From an uncultured Vampirovibrio sp. (GTDB taxonomy: Bacteria > Cyanobacteriota > Vampirovibrionia > Gastranaerophilales > Gastranaerophilaceae): a DNA stretch of 64,000 nt. Of this stretch, positions 41,749 through 50,804 are shown piece after piece; the first letter of the stretch is position 1; each line of letters begins with the position of its first letter. Both the position numbers and the translations under genes were made by a program. Under the pieces are notes generated by a model that worked only from the letters and a program-made list of their open reading frames with translations, was not told the origin of the DNA and did no database searches. The stretch spans positions 20,485-84,484 of the forward strand of contig CAJTNR010000007.1 of assembly GCA_910577635.1 (NCBI GenBank), given 5' to 3'.

Positions 41749-43080
41749 ATGAAAAAAGTAAGAATAATAGGGGCAGGTCTTGCAGGTTCTGAAGCTGCAA
41801 TATATCTTGCCAAAAAAGGATATTTGATAGATTTAATTGAAATGCGCCCTAAGTATCAAACAGGAGCTCATACTACTTCATATCCAGCTGAGTTTGTATG
41901 CTCTAATAGCCTTGGTTCATTAGATCTGCTGTCAGCCTCGGGATTGTTAAAAGAAGAGGCGCTAAAACTAGGTTCTGTTCTTATAAAAACTGCAAAAGAA
42001 TGCTCGGTTCCATCTGGGAATTCTTTATCGGTTGATAGATTCGGTTTTTGCAAAAAAATTAATGATATTATAAGTTCTTATTCTAATATTAATCTAATTA
42101 CAGATAAGTATGAAAAAATTGACCCTTCAATTCCAACTATTATTGCAACAGGTCCATTGAGCGCTAAAGAGCTTACCCAATCAATAAAAGAAGAGTTTGG
42201 ATGTGATAATTTCCATTTTTATGATGCTATTGCACCTATTGTCGAAAAAGACTCAATTGATTTTAATATTGCTTTTAAAGCTTCAAGATGGGATAAAGGG
42301 GAGGCTGATTTTATAAATTGTCCAATGAATCAACAAGAGTATGAAAATTTTTATAATACTTTGATTAATAGCGAAACAATAGCACTCAAAGACTTTGAAG
42401 CATCTTACTTTGAAGGGTGCATGCCAATTGAAGTTATGGCAAAAAGAGGAATTGACACACTCAGATTTGGCCCTATGAAACCTGTAGGTCTGTTTGATAG
42501 AAGAATTGAAACTAGCTATAAAAAAAATCAGTTTTATGCAGTTGTGCAGTTAAGACAGGATGATAAAATGGCAAATTTGTACAACTTGGTTGGTTTTCAG
42601 ACAAACTTAAAGTGGGGCGAACAAAAAAAATTAATCCAAGCAATTCCAGGGCTCAAAAACGCATCAATAACAAGGTATGGAGTGATGCATGCAAATACTT
42701 TTGTTAATTCGCCTATGATATTAAACAAATTTTTGCAAACAAAAAAATATAATAATTTATTCCTGGCAGGACAACTAACAGGTGTTGAAGGCTATTGCGA
42801 GAGCATTTCAACGGGTTTATTTGCTGCAATAAATCTTGATAAATTTTTAAACAACGAACAAATGATTGAGCTAAACAATGAAACAATGCTTGGCGCATTG
42901 GTTGAATATATCACCTTTTCAAATCACAAAAAATTCCAGCCAATCAACTCCAACTGGGGGATAACAAGAGAAATCACAGGAGATAAAAAGAAATTAAAGG
43001 ATAAACACTATAAAAACGAACTTCGCTCAAAAAGAGCGCTTGAAATAATCAATAAACTAACAAAAGGAGGCAGGATTTGA
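41749..43080 (+). CDS. trmFO: Methylenetetrahydrofolate-tRNA-(uracil-5-)-methyltransferase TrmFO
   Basis: Folate/FAD-dependent enzyme that makes ribothymidine at position 54 of tRNAs. Seen: FAD motif RIIGAGLAGSEAAIYLAKKG at the N-terminus, EMRPKYQTGAHTT, the family phrase AEFVCSNSLGSLDLLSASGL, the cysteine-bearing SYFEGCMPIEVMAKRGIDTL, LRFGPMKPVGL, and LAGQLTGVEGYCESISTGLF near the C-terminus. The ATG at 41749 is preferred to the in-frame TTG five codons upstream, which lies in the -10 box. About 443 aa. Overlaps pepA by 4 bp. Confidence 0.95.
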   Translation: MKKVRIIGAGLAGSEAAIYLAKKGYLIDLIEMRPKYQTGAHTTSYPAEFVCSNSLGSLDLLSASGLLKEEALKLGSVLIKTAKECSVPSGNSLSVDRFGFCKKINDIISSYSNINLITDKYEKIDPSIPTIIATGPLSAKELTQSIKEEFGCDNFHFYDAIAPIVEKDSIDFNIAFKASRWDKGEADFINCPMNQQEYENFYNTLINSETIALKDFEASYFEGCMPIEVMAKRGIDTLRFGPMKPVGLFDRRIETSYKKNQFYAVVQLRQDDKMANLYNLVGFQTNLKWGEQKKLIQAIPGLKNASITRYGVMHANTFVNSPMILNKFLQTKKYNNLFLAGQLTGVEGYCESISTGLFAAINLDKFLNNEQMIELNNETMLGALVEYITFSNHKKFQPINSNWGITREITGDKKKLKDKHYKNELRSKRALEIINKLTKGGRI

Positions 43081-44552
43081 GATTTTTAACCAACAAGATT
43101 GAACAAATAAGCTCCAATAGTGCTGTTTGTTTCATTTATGAAAATGACCAAAACAAAAGTGATCTGTTTAACTACCTTGATAAACTATCTAACAATGAAT
43201 TATCCAAACAAATTTATGATTATAGAGTCATTAAAGGGAAATTTCAAGAAACAATAAAAATTGCAATAAACGAAACTCTAGTGGTGCTTGTTGCAGGTTT
43301 AGGAAAAAAAGAAGAACTTACAAGGAAAAAATTATCCCAATTAGTTGCCGGCTGTGCTCGTCAGCTAAGAAATAGACAATCAATAACGTTTGAATTAATT
43401 GATAACTATGCTTTTAGTGATTGTGCACAGAATTTTTCCAAAAGCGATGCAACAAGAATCATCTACACAGCTGCAAGAATAGGTTTGTATGAGTTTCAGA
43501 AATACTTGTCCGATAAAAAAACAATGACAGATACAATTGAAATTGTAGATAACAATCTTACTAAAGAAATTGAACAAAACGCACAAATTGGAGCTTATAG
43601 TTCTTTTGCAATGAAATTTGCAAAAGATTTAGTTAATGAATCAGCGCAAATTGTAACACCAGACTACATTGCACAAATTGCAGCAGATATTGCCAAAGAG
43701 CACAATTTAGAAGCCAAAATTTTTAATAAAAACGAGATAAAAGAGCTCAATATGAATGCTTTTTTAGCAGTCGGACAAGGGAGTGTAAACGAGCCAAAGT
43801 TTATCCATCTTATTTATAAACCAAAAACAACTCCAAGGAAAAAAATTGCTCTTATTGGCAAGGGAATCACTTTTGATGCGGGTGGAATGAATATTAAACC
43901 CGCTCAATCAATGCTTACAATGAAATCTGATATGTCAGGTGCTGCCAGTGTTTTAGGAATAATCCAAGCAATTGCAAGTTTAAAAAGCGATATTGAACTC
44001 CATGTTGTTAGTGCACTATGCGAGAATATGACCTCGGGTTCTGCATATAAACAAGGGGATATTCTAGTTGCAATGAATGGAAAAACAATTGAAGTCGACA
44101 ATACAGATGCAGAAGGAAGAATAACCCTTGCTGATGCTCTTTGTTACTGCGATAAGCTCAATGTCGATGAAGTAATAGATATTGCCACTTTAACAGGAGC
44201 GGTAATTGTTTCATTAGGACACAATATTACAGGAGTTTTAGGCAACAATCAAGAACAAATTGACAGGTTTCAAAAAATCGCTGGGCAATCTTGCGAAAAT
44301 ACCTGGCAAATGCCGATTTTAGATGAATTAAAAGACAATTTAAAATCAGAATTAGCAGATATGAAAAACACAGGCGGCAGAAACGCCGGAACTTCAACAG
44401 CAGGATGGTTCTTATCAAACTTTACAAAATCCAATTCCTGGATGCATCTAGATATTGCAGGAACAGCATATCTCGATAAATCAAACAAGGAAACACTTTT
44501 TGGTCCAACCGGCGTTATGATTAGAAGTTTAATAAATTATTTATTGGCTTAA
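43077..44552 (+). CDS. pepA: Leucyl aminopeptidase (M17)
   Basis: Manganese/zinc aminopeptidase that releases N-terminal residues from peptides. Seen: KIALIGKGITFDAGGMNIKP (K and D of the metal site, 260-280), MKSDMSGAASVLG, the NTDAEGRITLADALCY signature, and IATLTGAVIVSLGH. The C-terminal catalytic domain is complete. The start is TTG at 43077, 6 nt after a perfect AGGAGG, overlapping the trmFO stop (TTGA), so translation is coupled. Length 491 aa, normal for the family. Terminator 15 nt behind. Confidence 0.94.
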   Translation: MRFLTNKIEQISSNSAVCFIYENDQNKSDLFNYLDKLSNNELSKQIYDYRVIKGKFQETIKIAINETLVVLVAGLGKKEELTRKKLSQLVAGCARQLRNRQSITFELIDNYAFSDCAQNFSKSDATRIIYTAARIGLYEFQKYLSDKKTMTDTIEIVDNNLTKEIEQNAQIGAYSSFAMKFAKDLVNESAQIVTPDYIAQIAADIAKEHNLEAKIFNKNEIKELNMNAFLAVGQGSVNEPKFIHLIYKPKTTPRKKIALIGKGITFDAGGMNIKPAQSMLTMKSDMSGAASVLGIIQAIASLKSDIELHVVSALCENMTSGSAYKQGDILVAMNGKTIEVDNTDAEGRITLADALCYCDKLNVDEVIDIATLTGAVIVSLGHNITGVLGNNQEQIDRFQKIAGQSCENTWQMPILDELKDNLKSELADMKNTGGRNAGTSTAGWFLSNFTKSNSWMHLDIAGTAYLDKSNKETLFGPTGVMIRSLINYLLA

Positions 44553-44557
44553 GATGC

Positions 44558-44592
44558 AAAAAATCCTCCAAAAGCTTGGAGGATTTTTTTTA
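44558..44592 (+). terminator. Bidirectional intrinsic terminator between pepA and the HEAT gene
   Basis: AATCCTCCAA/TTGGAGGATT stem of 10 bp with a 4 nt loop, A run before and T run after, so it can act on both strands. Confidence 0.9.
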
Positions 44593-44606
44593 AACATTTT
44601 TACTAA

Positions 44607-45467
44607 TTAAAAGAAACTTGGTTTTTTAACACTTTGCGGGTTGCTTGCCTGCATTGTTTCCCAATTAGCTGCCATTATTTTCTTAAATGATTTTAAAGCT
44701 GTATCTTCTAATTCGCCCAATTCTTCAGCATTAATAATCAACTCTCTTAAAGGAAGCAATGCTCTTTGATCTCTTAAAACACCAAGAGCGGCAGCTGCAC
44801 CTGCTCTAACAAGATCGTTTTCTTTTGAGTTTTTCATAACTTCAATCAAGGAAGGAACAGCTTTTTTATCATTAAGCTTTCCTAAGGAAGTAACGGCATA
44901 AATTCGAACATTAACCCATTCGTCATTAAGCATTCCAATAATTTTATCTACACACTTAGGATTGCCAATTTCACCTAATGCACGAGTAGCATCACAGCGA
45001 ACGTTAACTTTTTCATGGTCTAAAGACTCAATTAAAGCATCAGTTGCAACATCACCAATTTCAATCAAAGCTTCAGTTGCGGTAATACAAACCTGAGGAT
45101 TTTCATCATTAAGTGCTTCAACTAATGGTTCAACTACAATGTCACCGCCTAATCTGCCTAAAGCACGGGCTGCTCTAACTCGAACATCAACATTTCTATC
45201 TAATCTTAAAGATTCAATCAAAGGCTCAGTTGCTGTAGTATCGCCAAGTTCACCTAAAGCACGAGCAGCATACAAACGAACAGAACCGTTTTTATCGTTT
45301 TTAAGAACATCAATCAAAGGCTCAACAGCTGAAAAATCCCCCATTTCACCAAGGATTCTTGCAGCATTATATCTAACTTTTTCAGAATTAGAAGTTTTTA
45401 AATCCTTAACCAACTCATCAAAAGATTTTTTTGCAGACTTTTTACGATTGTTCACACTAATTGTCAT
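44607..45467 (-). CDS. HEAT-repeat protein (286 aa)
   Basis: Seven or so HEAT/PBS-lyase-type repeats of about 30 residues, each with a phrase like ARALGELGD or AVEPLIDVL, fill nearly the whole chain from residue 15 to 260. The N-terminus is basic (ISVNNRKKSAKKSFDELVKD). Such repeats form a curved protein-binding scaffold. In photosynthetic cyanobacteria related repeats occur in phycobilisome lyases, but nothing else here points to bilins. The start at 45467 follows a perfect GGAGGAAAACA, so I prefer it to 45494. The upstream region has the element shared with the coiled-coil genes. Partner unknown. Confidence 0.85.
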   Translation of the reverse strand: MTISVNNRKKSAKKSFDELVKDLKTSNSEKVRYNAARILGEMGDFSAVEPLIDVLKNDKNGSVRLYAARALGELGDTTATEPLIESLRLDRNVDVRVRAARALGRLGGDIVVEPLVEALNDENPQVCITATEALIEIGDVATDALIESLDHEKVNVRCDATRALGEIGNPKCVDKIIGMLNDEWVNVRIYAVTSLGKLNDKKAVPSLIEVMKNSKENDLVRAGAAAALGVLRDQRALLPLRELIINAEELGELEDTALKSFKKIMAANWETMQASNPQSVKKPSFF

Positions 45468-45496
45468 TGTTTTCCTCCAATAACATTCACACACTA

Positions 45497-45510
45497 TTAC
45501 CTACATATAT
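45497..45510 (-). promoter_or_regulatory. Shared upstream element, copy 4 (HEAT gene)
   Basis: On the minus strand ATATATGTAGGTAA, followed by TAGTGTGTG, 29 nt before the start at 45467. Matches the elements at 12405, 13862 and 16519. Confidence 0.5.
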
Positions 45511-45890
45511 TATAAAAACATTTTGTTTATATTAATTGACTTTTTTCTATTGCTAATTTTAATTTTTGTAACGAATAATATTTTTTATAATTAATTTTCA
45601 AATTCATATTTAAATTTTCTTGAACACTGCTTAGTTATATTAGCATTTTTTTAAGTGTTTGTCTTACATTATTTGATTTAGAAGCTAAATTTTAATAATT
45701 ATTTAAGTAAATTAACCGAACAATACTAATAAATAGGGATAATAAATTTAATATTTCTTAACATAAAATGTAATATTATTTTGCACTCGTGTACAATTGA
45801 CACTAATAATAAAAGTTTAAAATATTTTAGATGCACTTTTTTAAGATGCATCATTATAAAATATTAAAAAATTGTTATAAAAATACAATA
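45511..45890. other. Gene-free AT-rich stretch upstream of the HEAT gene
   Basis: About 380 bp with no convincing gene on either strand. It holds a TTGACA (45797-45802, plus strand) with TAAAAT 15 bp later, an imperfect palindrome GTGTACAATTGACAC (45790-45804), and an imperfect inverted repeat (AATATTTTA and GATGCA arms) at about 45821-45872. A small RNA or operator is possible but unproven. Confidence 0.3.
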
Positions 45891-45891
45891 A

Positions 45892-45919
45892 AAAAGGTCT
45901 TTTAAATAAAAGACCTTTT
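45892..45919 (-). terminator. Intrinsic terminator of tRNA-Leu
   Basis: AAAAGGTCTTTT/AAAAGACCTTTT stem of 12 bp with a 4 nt loop. On the minus strand it is followed by a T run and lies just after the tRNA. Confidence 0.85.
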
Positions 45920-45924
45920 AAAAA

Positions 45925-46011
45925 TGCCCTGGGCCAGACTTGAACTGGCACGAAGTTATTAGCCTCATCGGATTTTAAGTCCGACGTGTCTACCGATTCC
46001 ACCACCAGGGC
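45925..46011 (-). tRNA. tRNA-Leu (anticodon TAA)
   Basis: An 87 nt type II tRNA. The acceptor stem is GCCCTGG/CCAGGGC, the anticodon stem-loop CGGACTTAAAATCCG (anticodon TAA), and a long variable arm follows. The T arm is CCAG-TTCAAGT-CTGG and the discriminator is A. The anticodon loop is not interrupted. CCA is not encoded. Confidence 0.96.
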
Positions 46012-46040
46012 AAAAATCAACTTTTGCGAAAGAACGCTCA

Positions 46041-46046
46041 ATTATA
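46041..46046 (-). promoter_or_regulatory. -10 box of tRNA-Leu
   Basis: TATAAT on the minus strand, 29 nt before the tRNA 5' end and just after the DUF1858 gene. TGGACA upstream is a possible but widely spaced -35. Confidence 0.4.
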
Positions 46047-46062
46047 GTACAATAAAAAAAAA

Positions 46063-46275
46063 CTATTGTCCAGCGTTTTTTTCAATTATTGCATTCATTG
46101 CTTCAACCATTTCATCAACATCGATTCCATGGACCTTAGCACCTGCTTCTAAATTTTCAAATCTTGCTGCAGCACAGCCAATGCAACCCATGCCATACTG
46201 AGCAAAAACCTCCAGTGTTTCAGGATGAGTTGTAACTATATCCATAATTCCTTGATCTTTTGTAATTTTTTCCAT
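46063..46275 (-). CDS. DUF1858 (hybrid-cluster-associated redox disulfide) protein (70 aa)
   Basis: Full-length DUF1858 domain: MEKITKDQGIMDIVTTHPET followed by GMGCIGCAAARFENLEAGAK with the C31-x2-C34 redox pair and HGIDVDEMVEAMN. In anaerobes this domain often accompanies hybrid-cluster protein or redox enzymes and is thought to do disulfide or metal chemistry. Start follows AAAAAAGGCAAAAATT. It stands 145 bp from the nuclease gene. The partner is not visible here, although a flavodiiron protein is two genes away. Confidence 0.85.
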   Translation of the reverse strand: MEKITKDQGIMDIVTTHPETLEVFAQYGMGCIGCAAARFENLEAGAKVHGIDVDEMVEAMNAIIEKNAGQ

Positions 46276-46419
46276 AATTTTTGCCTTTTTTAATATTTAC
46301 ATTAATAAAATACCATGGACAATAAAAATAATACAACATTTTATTCAATTGGTTTAAAGTCAATAAAAAAAAGAGAACTTAAAAGCAAACTTAGCTTTAA
46401 TTCAAAGCATCTTAGGCTG

Positions 46420-46932
46420 CTATTGATCAGACTCAAAGTTCTTTTTGAGTAACTTTTCAAAATCCGAAGGCTTGATATCTTGAATAAAATCTTTAAATTC
46501 TTGAGCTTCCTGCTCGTCTTTTTCAACATCTGTTGAAATAAGCCCAGTAGCTAAAACCGGAGTTGTAACAAAAATCGGAACATCTGCCCTTAGCGCTATA
46601 GCTATAGCATCAGATGGACGAGAGTCAATTTGTAATTCTTTATCAAGTTTTTTGTTATGCATATAGATTGTTGAAAAATAAGTTTGATCATCAACATCAT
46701 TAATTTCGACTTTTGTTATTTGATACTCTGATTGATCAGCAATATCTAAAAACAAGTCATGCGTCATAGGACGAGTTGAAGGGATGTTTTCAATTTTTCT
46801 AATTATTGCACTTGCTTCCGCAGATCCAATCCAAATAGGCAAAGCACGTCTATTTTCAACATCATTCAACACAACAATAGGTGAACCCGTTCTTGTGTCA
46901 AGAGCAATACCCATTACTTTCATTTCAATCAT
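46420..46932 (-). CDS. Bifunctional nuclease (BFN/DUF151) family protein (170 aa)
   Basis: Complete BFN/DUF151 domain: MEVMGIALD-type start (MIEMKVMGIALDTRTGSPIV), RRALPIWIGSAEASAI, STRPMTHDLF, and a C-terminal DSRPSDAIAIALRADVPIFV, the family's conserved SRPSDAIALA segment. A plant member has RNase and DNase activity; the bacterial role is unknown. A charged C-terminal tail of about 40 residues follows. Start with AAAGGAGAACTTTAA; a second ATG lies three codons later. Confidence 0.88.
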   Translation of the reverse strand: MIEMKVMGIALDTRTGSPIVVLNDVENRRALPIWIGSAEASAIIRKIENIPSTRPMTHDLFLDIADQSEYQITKVEINDVDDQTYFSTIYMHNKKLDKELQIDSRPSDAIAIALRADVPIFVTTPVLATGLISTDVEKDEQEAQEFKDFIQDIKPSDFEKLLKKNFESDQ

Positions 46933-46993
46933 TTAAAGTTCTCCTTTTTATGACTTCAAAATTATAGCATTAAAATATTTTTTTTGAATTAAA

Positions 46994-48208
46994 TTAATGT
47001 TTAAGATTGATATCATCAAAAATTGACTTGGCAAGTTTATCAAGTTCAGCTTCCTGATTGGACTTAAGGGTGGATTTTAAAGTGAGTTTATCCTCAATTA
47101 TCTTAGTCCCTTTGAGTTTTGCCAGTTTATCAGCTATTGAACAAGCACAATTAGGCACCCAAGAACCATTTTCAATCAGCGCAAAGGTTCTATTTTGAAG
47201 ATTATGGTGAATAATATCATTAATAAAATTTTCCATAGTAACAAAAATATTGTTATTATAAGTTGTTGTCGCAAGAACAATATGGGAATATTTAAAAGCA
47301 TCCGATAGAACATAGGAGCTGTGTGTTTTTGAAACATCATACATTTTTATATTCCTAACCCCCAATTGAGCAAGTTTAGATGCAAGAACAGAAGATGCAT
47401 TTTCCGTTGCCCCATATACACTTGAATAAGTAATTAAGACAGAGTTAATTTCAGGTTTATAATTAGCCCAGTGCGAATACTTATCAACTAAAAGAGGAAT
47501 ATTATCCTTTAGAATTAACCCATGCAAAGGACAAATCATTTCAATTTCAAGATTGGAAGCTTTTTTAAGAAGATTATTCACCTGCAGCCCGTATTTACCT
47601 GCAATATTAGTATAGTATCTTCTATATTCATTTATTTTATCAGCTATATCAACCTCACAATCAAAAATATTACCGTTTAATGCTCCAAAGGACCCGAAAG
47701 CATCAGCTGAAAATAGAATTTTATCTGTTTTATCATATGTCACCATAACCTCAGGCCAATGAACCATAGGCGCCATAATAAAGGTAAGTTCATGGCTGCC
47801 TGTGTTGAAAACATCGCCTTCTTGAACGACAACAAACTTGGGTGAATTTTGTTCGTTGAATGCAAAGAATTGATAGAGCATATCTTTAGTTTTTTGATTA
47901 CAGATAATTTGAATATTATTATATTTTTCGACAACATCAGCGATTAAAGCACTATGGTCAGGCTCTAAATGGTTAACCACAAGATAATCTAGCGGTTTAT
48001 CACCCAAAACAAACTCCAGATTCTCAAAAAAACGGGTTCTTTCGTGCTTATCAACAGTGTCAAATAGAACTGTTTTTTCATCCTTTAACAAGTAAGAATT
48101 ATAACTAACCCCTTCATAAAGAGGATAAAAACTTTCAAAAATACTAATTTTTCTATCACTCACGCCGATATAATATAAATCTTTGTTTATTTGTCTTGTG
48201 TTGTGCAT
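46994..48208 (-). CDS. Flavodiiron protein (A-type flavoprotein, FprA/ROO-like)
   Basis: Reduces oxygen to water, or nitric oxide to nitrous oxide, in anaerobes without making peroxide. Seen: a metallo-beta-lactamase-like diiron domain with VVNHLEPDHSAL (H80, E82, D84, H85), APMVHWPEVMV, LFSADAFGSFGAL and CPLHGLILKDN. A flavodoxin domain with LITYSSVYGATENAS (FMN loop) follows. No rubredoxin or extra oxidoreductase domain is fused, so it is a class A protein of 404 aa. Which gas it handles cannot be read from sequence. An NADH-linked partner is not adjacent. Confidence 0.93.
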   Translation of the reverse strand: MHNTRQINKDLYYIGVSDRKISIFESFYPLYEGVSYNSYLLKDEKTVLFDTVDKHERTRFFENLEFVLGDKPLDYLVVNHLEPDHSALIADVVEKYNNIQIICNQKTKDMLYQFFAFNEQNSPKFVVVQEGDVFNTGSHELTFIMAPMVHWPEVMVTYDKTDKILFSADAFGSFGALNGNIFDCEVDIADKINEYRRYYTNIAGKYGLQVNNLLKKASNLEIEMICPLHGLILKDNIPLLVDKYSHWANYKPEINSVLITYSSVYGATENASSVLASKLAQLGVRNIKMYDVSKTHSSYVLSDAFKYSHIVLATTTYNNNIFVTMENFINDIIHHNLQNRTFALIENGSWVPNCACSIADKLAKLKGTKIIEDKLTLKSTLKSNQEAELDKLAKSIFDDINLKH

Positions 48209-48254
48209 TTTTTTACCTTTCCTAAAAAATATAAATTATTCTATCACAAAAAAA

Positions 48255-50804
48255 CTAAAAAGTTAGTTTAATATTAGACCCAAAAGGAGTTTTTATAGCA
48301 ATTATTTGATTAGGGATTCTTGATTTCAGCTCATTAACATGGGAAATTAATCCGATTAATCGATTATTATAACTGAGCGAAGAAATTACATCAAGAGCAA
48401 TATCAAGAGATTCAGAATCCAAAGAACCAAAACCCTCATCAATAAATAAAGCATCAATATTTATGGTATTAGAAAACCCGGATACGCACTGCGATAATCC
48501 AAGAGCCAAAGCTAAAGATGCCTTAAAAGATTCACCACCGGATAGAGTTTTTGTGTCTCTTTTTTTATAAGTATGATAATCAAATACTTCAAGATCAAGC
48601 CCTGTTTTAATACCAAGATTTACAGTATCTTTTTTCCTTAATAATTCAAATTGATTTAAAGTCATGACTTTAAAAATCTTATTGGCATAATAAAGCACCA
48701 TATCAAGATAATAACTTTGAATATATTGCTCAAAAGCCACTCTTGGTTTGCCTTTTAGGCTTCCATTAGCGCAATCGCTAAGAATCTTATAATTTGAATA
48801 AACCTTATAAAGCTCACTATAGTTTCTATAATCGATTTCAATTTTTTTTATTAATTTAACATTAGAATCAATCCTTGATGATAAAGTTTGATAATCGTTT
48901 CTATATTTAGAATTAGTATCAAGAATACCATTTATCATATTCTCAATTTTTTTATGCTTTTTAATATCAATACAAGATAAACTCTCAATTTGGTTTATTA
49001 GGAGTTCTTTTTTAGATAAATACCCTTCCAGAATCGAATTTTCCTTAAGATAACCTGAACTTATAAGATTAATTTGATTATTAAGACAATCAATTTGATT
49101 TTTGGTTTTTTTGTAGATTGAAACTATATTTTTCGAATTTTTTAATCCTATTTTTAATGTTTCAATCCTAGTTTTAATACTTACTAATTCAAGGTTTAGT
49201 TTTTGTATTTGGTTTTTAGTTTTTTCAATTAATGAGCAAATACCATCCAGTTCTTTACTATAGTCCAATTCAAGGGGGATTTTTTTTGCAAAAGCAAGTT
49301 TATATCTTGTTTTAAGAGCATTAAATTCAGTTTGTTTTAATTTGGTTTTTTGAGCTAAAACCGCACAAAAAGAAGCTTTCTTATTTAAAAGTTCTTCTTT
49401 TTTTCTAAGTTCTTTTTTTAATCTGTCAATTAGTTCTTTTGTAGTTTCTTTATTAGTAATAACAGCTTTTTTAGGATGATTTTTTGACCCGCAGACAGGA
49501 CAGGGGGTATTATCTTTCAGCAAAGAAGCAAGGACACCTGCTTGATTAGATAAATAAGACTGATATTTTTTTTCATAGTCATTATTATCAAGGATATATT
49601 GTTTTTGCAGCTGTGTAAATTCCTTTTTTTCTTGTTCTAATTCTTTTTTGCAATTAATATAAGTTTGATATAGATAGTTAAGATGTTCTTTTTTAATTTT
49701 TGTTTTTTTAATGATTAGCTCTTTTAGTTTTAAATCAAGGTTTTTTAGCTCTTCGTTTTTATTTTCAAGAGCAGCTCTTGAAGCTTTTATTGAATTAATT
49801 TTTTCAAAATCAGCACTTAATGATTGAAACTTTGTTTTTAAATTATCGAGTTTAAGTTGTTTTTGATCAAGAGTTAAATAAGCTTTTTTTATAGGATAGA
49901 AAACTTTTTTTTGAAGCAATATCGCTTCTTTAACTAAAACAAGCCTGTTTATTAGAGATTCTTTATTTTTTATCTTTTCAAGCTCTTTTTCAAGTTCAAT
50001 ATAAGTCAATTCTAACTTTTTAATTTTATTATAAATTTTTTCTTTACTTTTAATGTCTTTAATATTTTCCTTCTTGACTTTTTTTATAAAACTTTCCACT
50101 TTGTAAAGTTCTGTGGTTTTATTATAAACTTCAATCGCTTCTTTAATATCTTTCCTGTCATAATTAAGCATTGATATAGAATTTACAAGAACACTATTTA
50201 AATTATCGAGATCCTGTTTATAGTTTAGTGTTTTATCTTTTAATTTTAGCTGAAAATCCAGACAATCAGCAGTTTTAAAGATATTTCTAAAGATTTCTCC
50301 TCTGGTTTTAGTATCAGCATTAAGAAGCTTTAAAAATTCCCCTTGCGCTAATAGTGCAATCTGTGAAAACTGGTTTTTATTGACCCCTAAAAGCTCCAGT
50401 ATGAACTCATCAACCTCTTTAACCCCAGCAATAAGTTTGTTGTTAGGAAGTTTTATCTGCGCTTTGGGAGGCTGCACTAAAACGCCAGCTCCTCTTGTCT
50501 TTTTCCTTTCTTGGGAAGGATATCTTGTAATTATATACCTTTCATTATTGTACAAAAACTCAAATTCTACAAAACTAACTGTATTGTTTGTTGCATAATG
50601 GCTTCTTAAGGATGAATTTCCTCTTGCAGCAGTCGAAGCAGAGCTAAAAAGAGCATAGCAAATTGCATCAAAAATTGTAGTTTTTCCTGACCCGCAAGGT
50701 CCGCAAATAAGGTAGATATTATTTGTACCAAGTTTTTCAAATGGAATAACAACTTTGTTTAAATACGCTCCAAAAGCTTGCATTGTAAGTTTAAGAGGAA
50801 GCAT
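48255..50804 (-). CDS. sbcC: Exonuclease subunit SbcC
   Basis: ATPase of the SbcCD complex (Rad50-like), which processes DNA hairpins and blocked ends. Seen: N-terminal Walker A ICGPCGSGKTTIFDAICYAL (residues 33-52), two long coiled coils, zinc hook CPVCGSKNHP in the middle (around 455), and C-terminal signature LSGGESFKASLALALGLSQC with Walker B IDALFIDEGFGSLD. At 849 aa the coils are shorter than in E. coli (1048 aa). The start overlaps the sbcD stop by 14 bp. Confidence 0.94.
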   Translation of the reverse strand: MLPLKLTMQAFGAYLNKVVIPFEKLGTNNIYLICGPCGSGKTTIFDAICYALFSSASTAARGNSSLRSHYATNNTVSFVEFEFLYNNERYIITRYPSQERKKTRGAGVLVQPPKAQIKLPNNKLIAGVKEVDEFILELLGVNKNQFSQIALLAQGEFLKLLNADTKTRGEIFRNIFKTADCLDFQLKLKDKTLNYKQDLDNLNSVLVNSISMLNYDRKDIKEAIEVYNKTTELYKVESFIKKVKKENIKDIKSKEKIYNKIKKLELTYIELEKELEKIKNKESLINRLVLVKEAILLQKKVFYPIKKAYLTLDQKQLKLDNLKTKFQSLSADFEKINSIKASRAALENKNEELKNLDLKLKELIIKKTKIKKEHLNYLYQTYINCKKELEQEKKEFTQLQKQYILDNNDYEKKYQSYLSNQAGVLASLLKDNTPCPVCGSKNHPKKAVITNKETTKELIDRLKKELRKKEELLNKKASFCAVLAQKTKLKQTEFNALKTRYKLAFAKKIPLELDYSKELDGICSLIEKTKNQIQKLNLELVSIKTRIETLKIGLKNSKNIVSIYKKTKNQIDCLNNQINLISSGYLKENSILEGYLSKKELLINQIESLSCIDIKKHKKIENMINGILDTNSKYRNDYQTLSSRIDSNVKLIKKIEIDYRNYSELYKVYSNYKILSDCANGSLKGKPRVAFEQYIQSYYLDMVLYYANKIFKVMTLNQFELLRKKDTVNLGIKTGLDLEVFDYHTYKKRDTKTLSGGESFKASLALALGLSQCVSGFSNTINIDALFIDEGFGSLDSESLDIALDVISSLSYNNRLIGLISHVNELKSRIPNQIIAIKTPFGSNIKLTF

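Noticed and set aside
44607..45467. Calling the HEAT-repeat protein a phycobilisome lyase
   Set aside because: The repeats are shared by many scaffold proteins, no phycobiliprotein or bilin gene is present, and the rest of the window looks non-photosynthetic.
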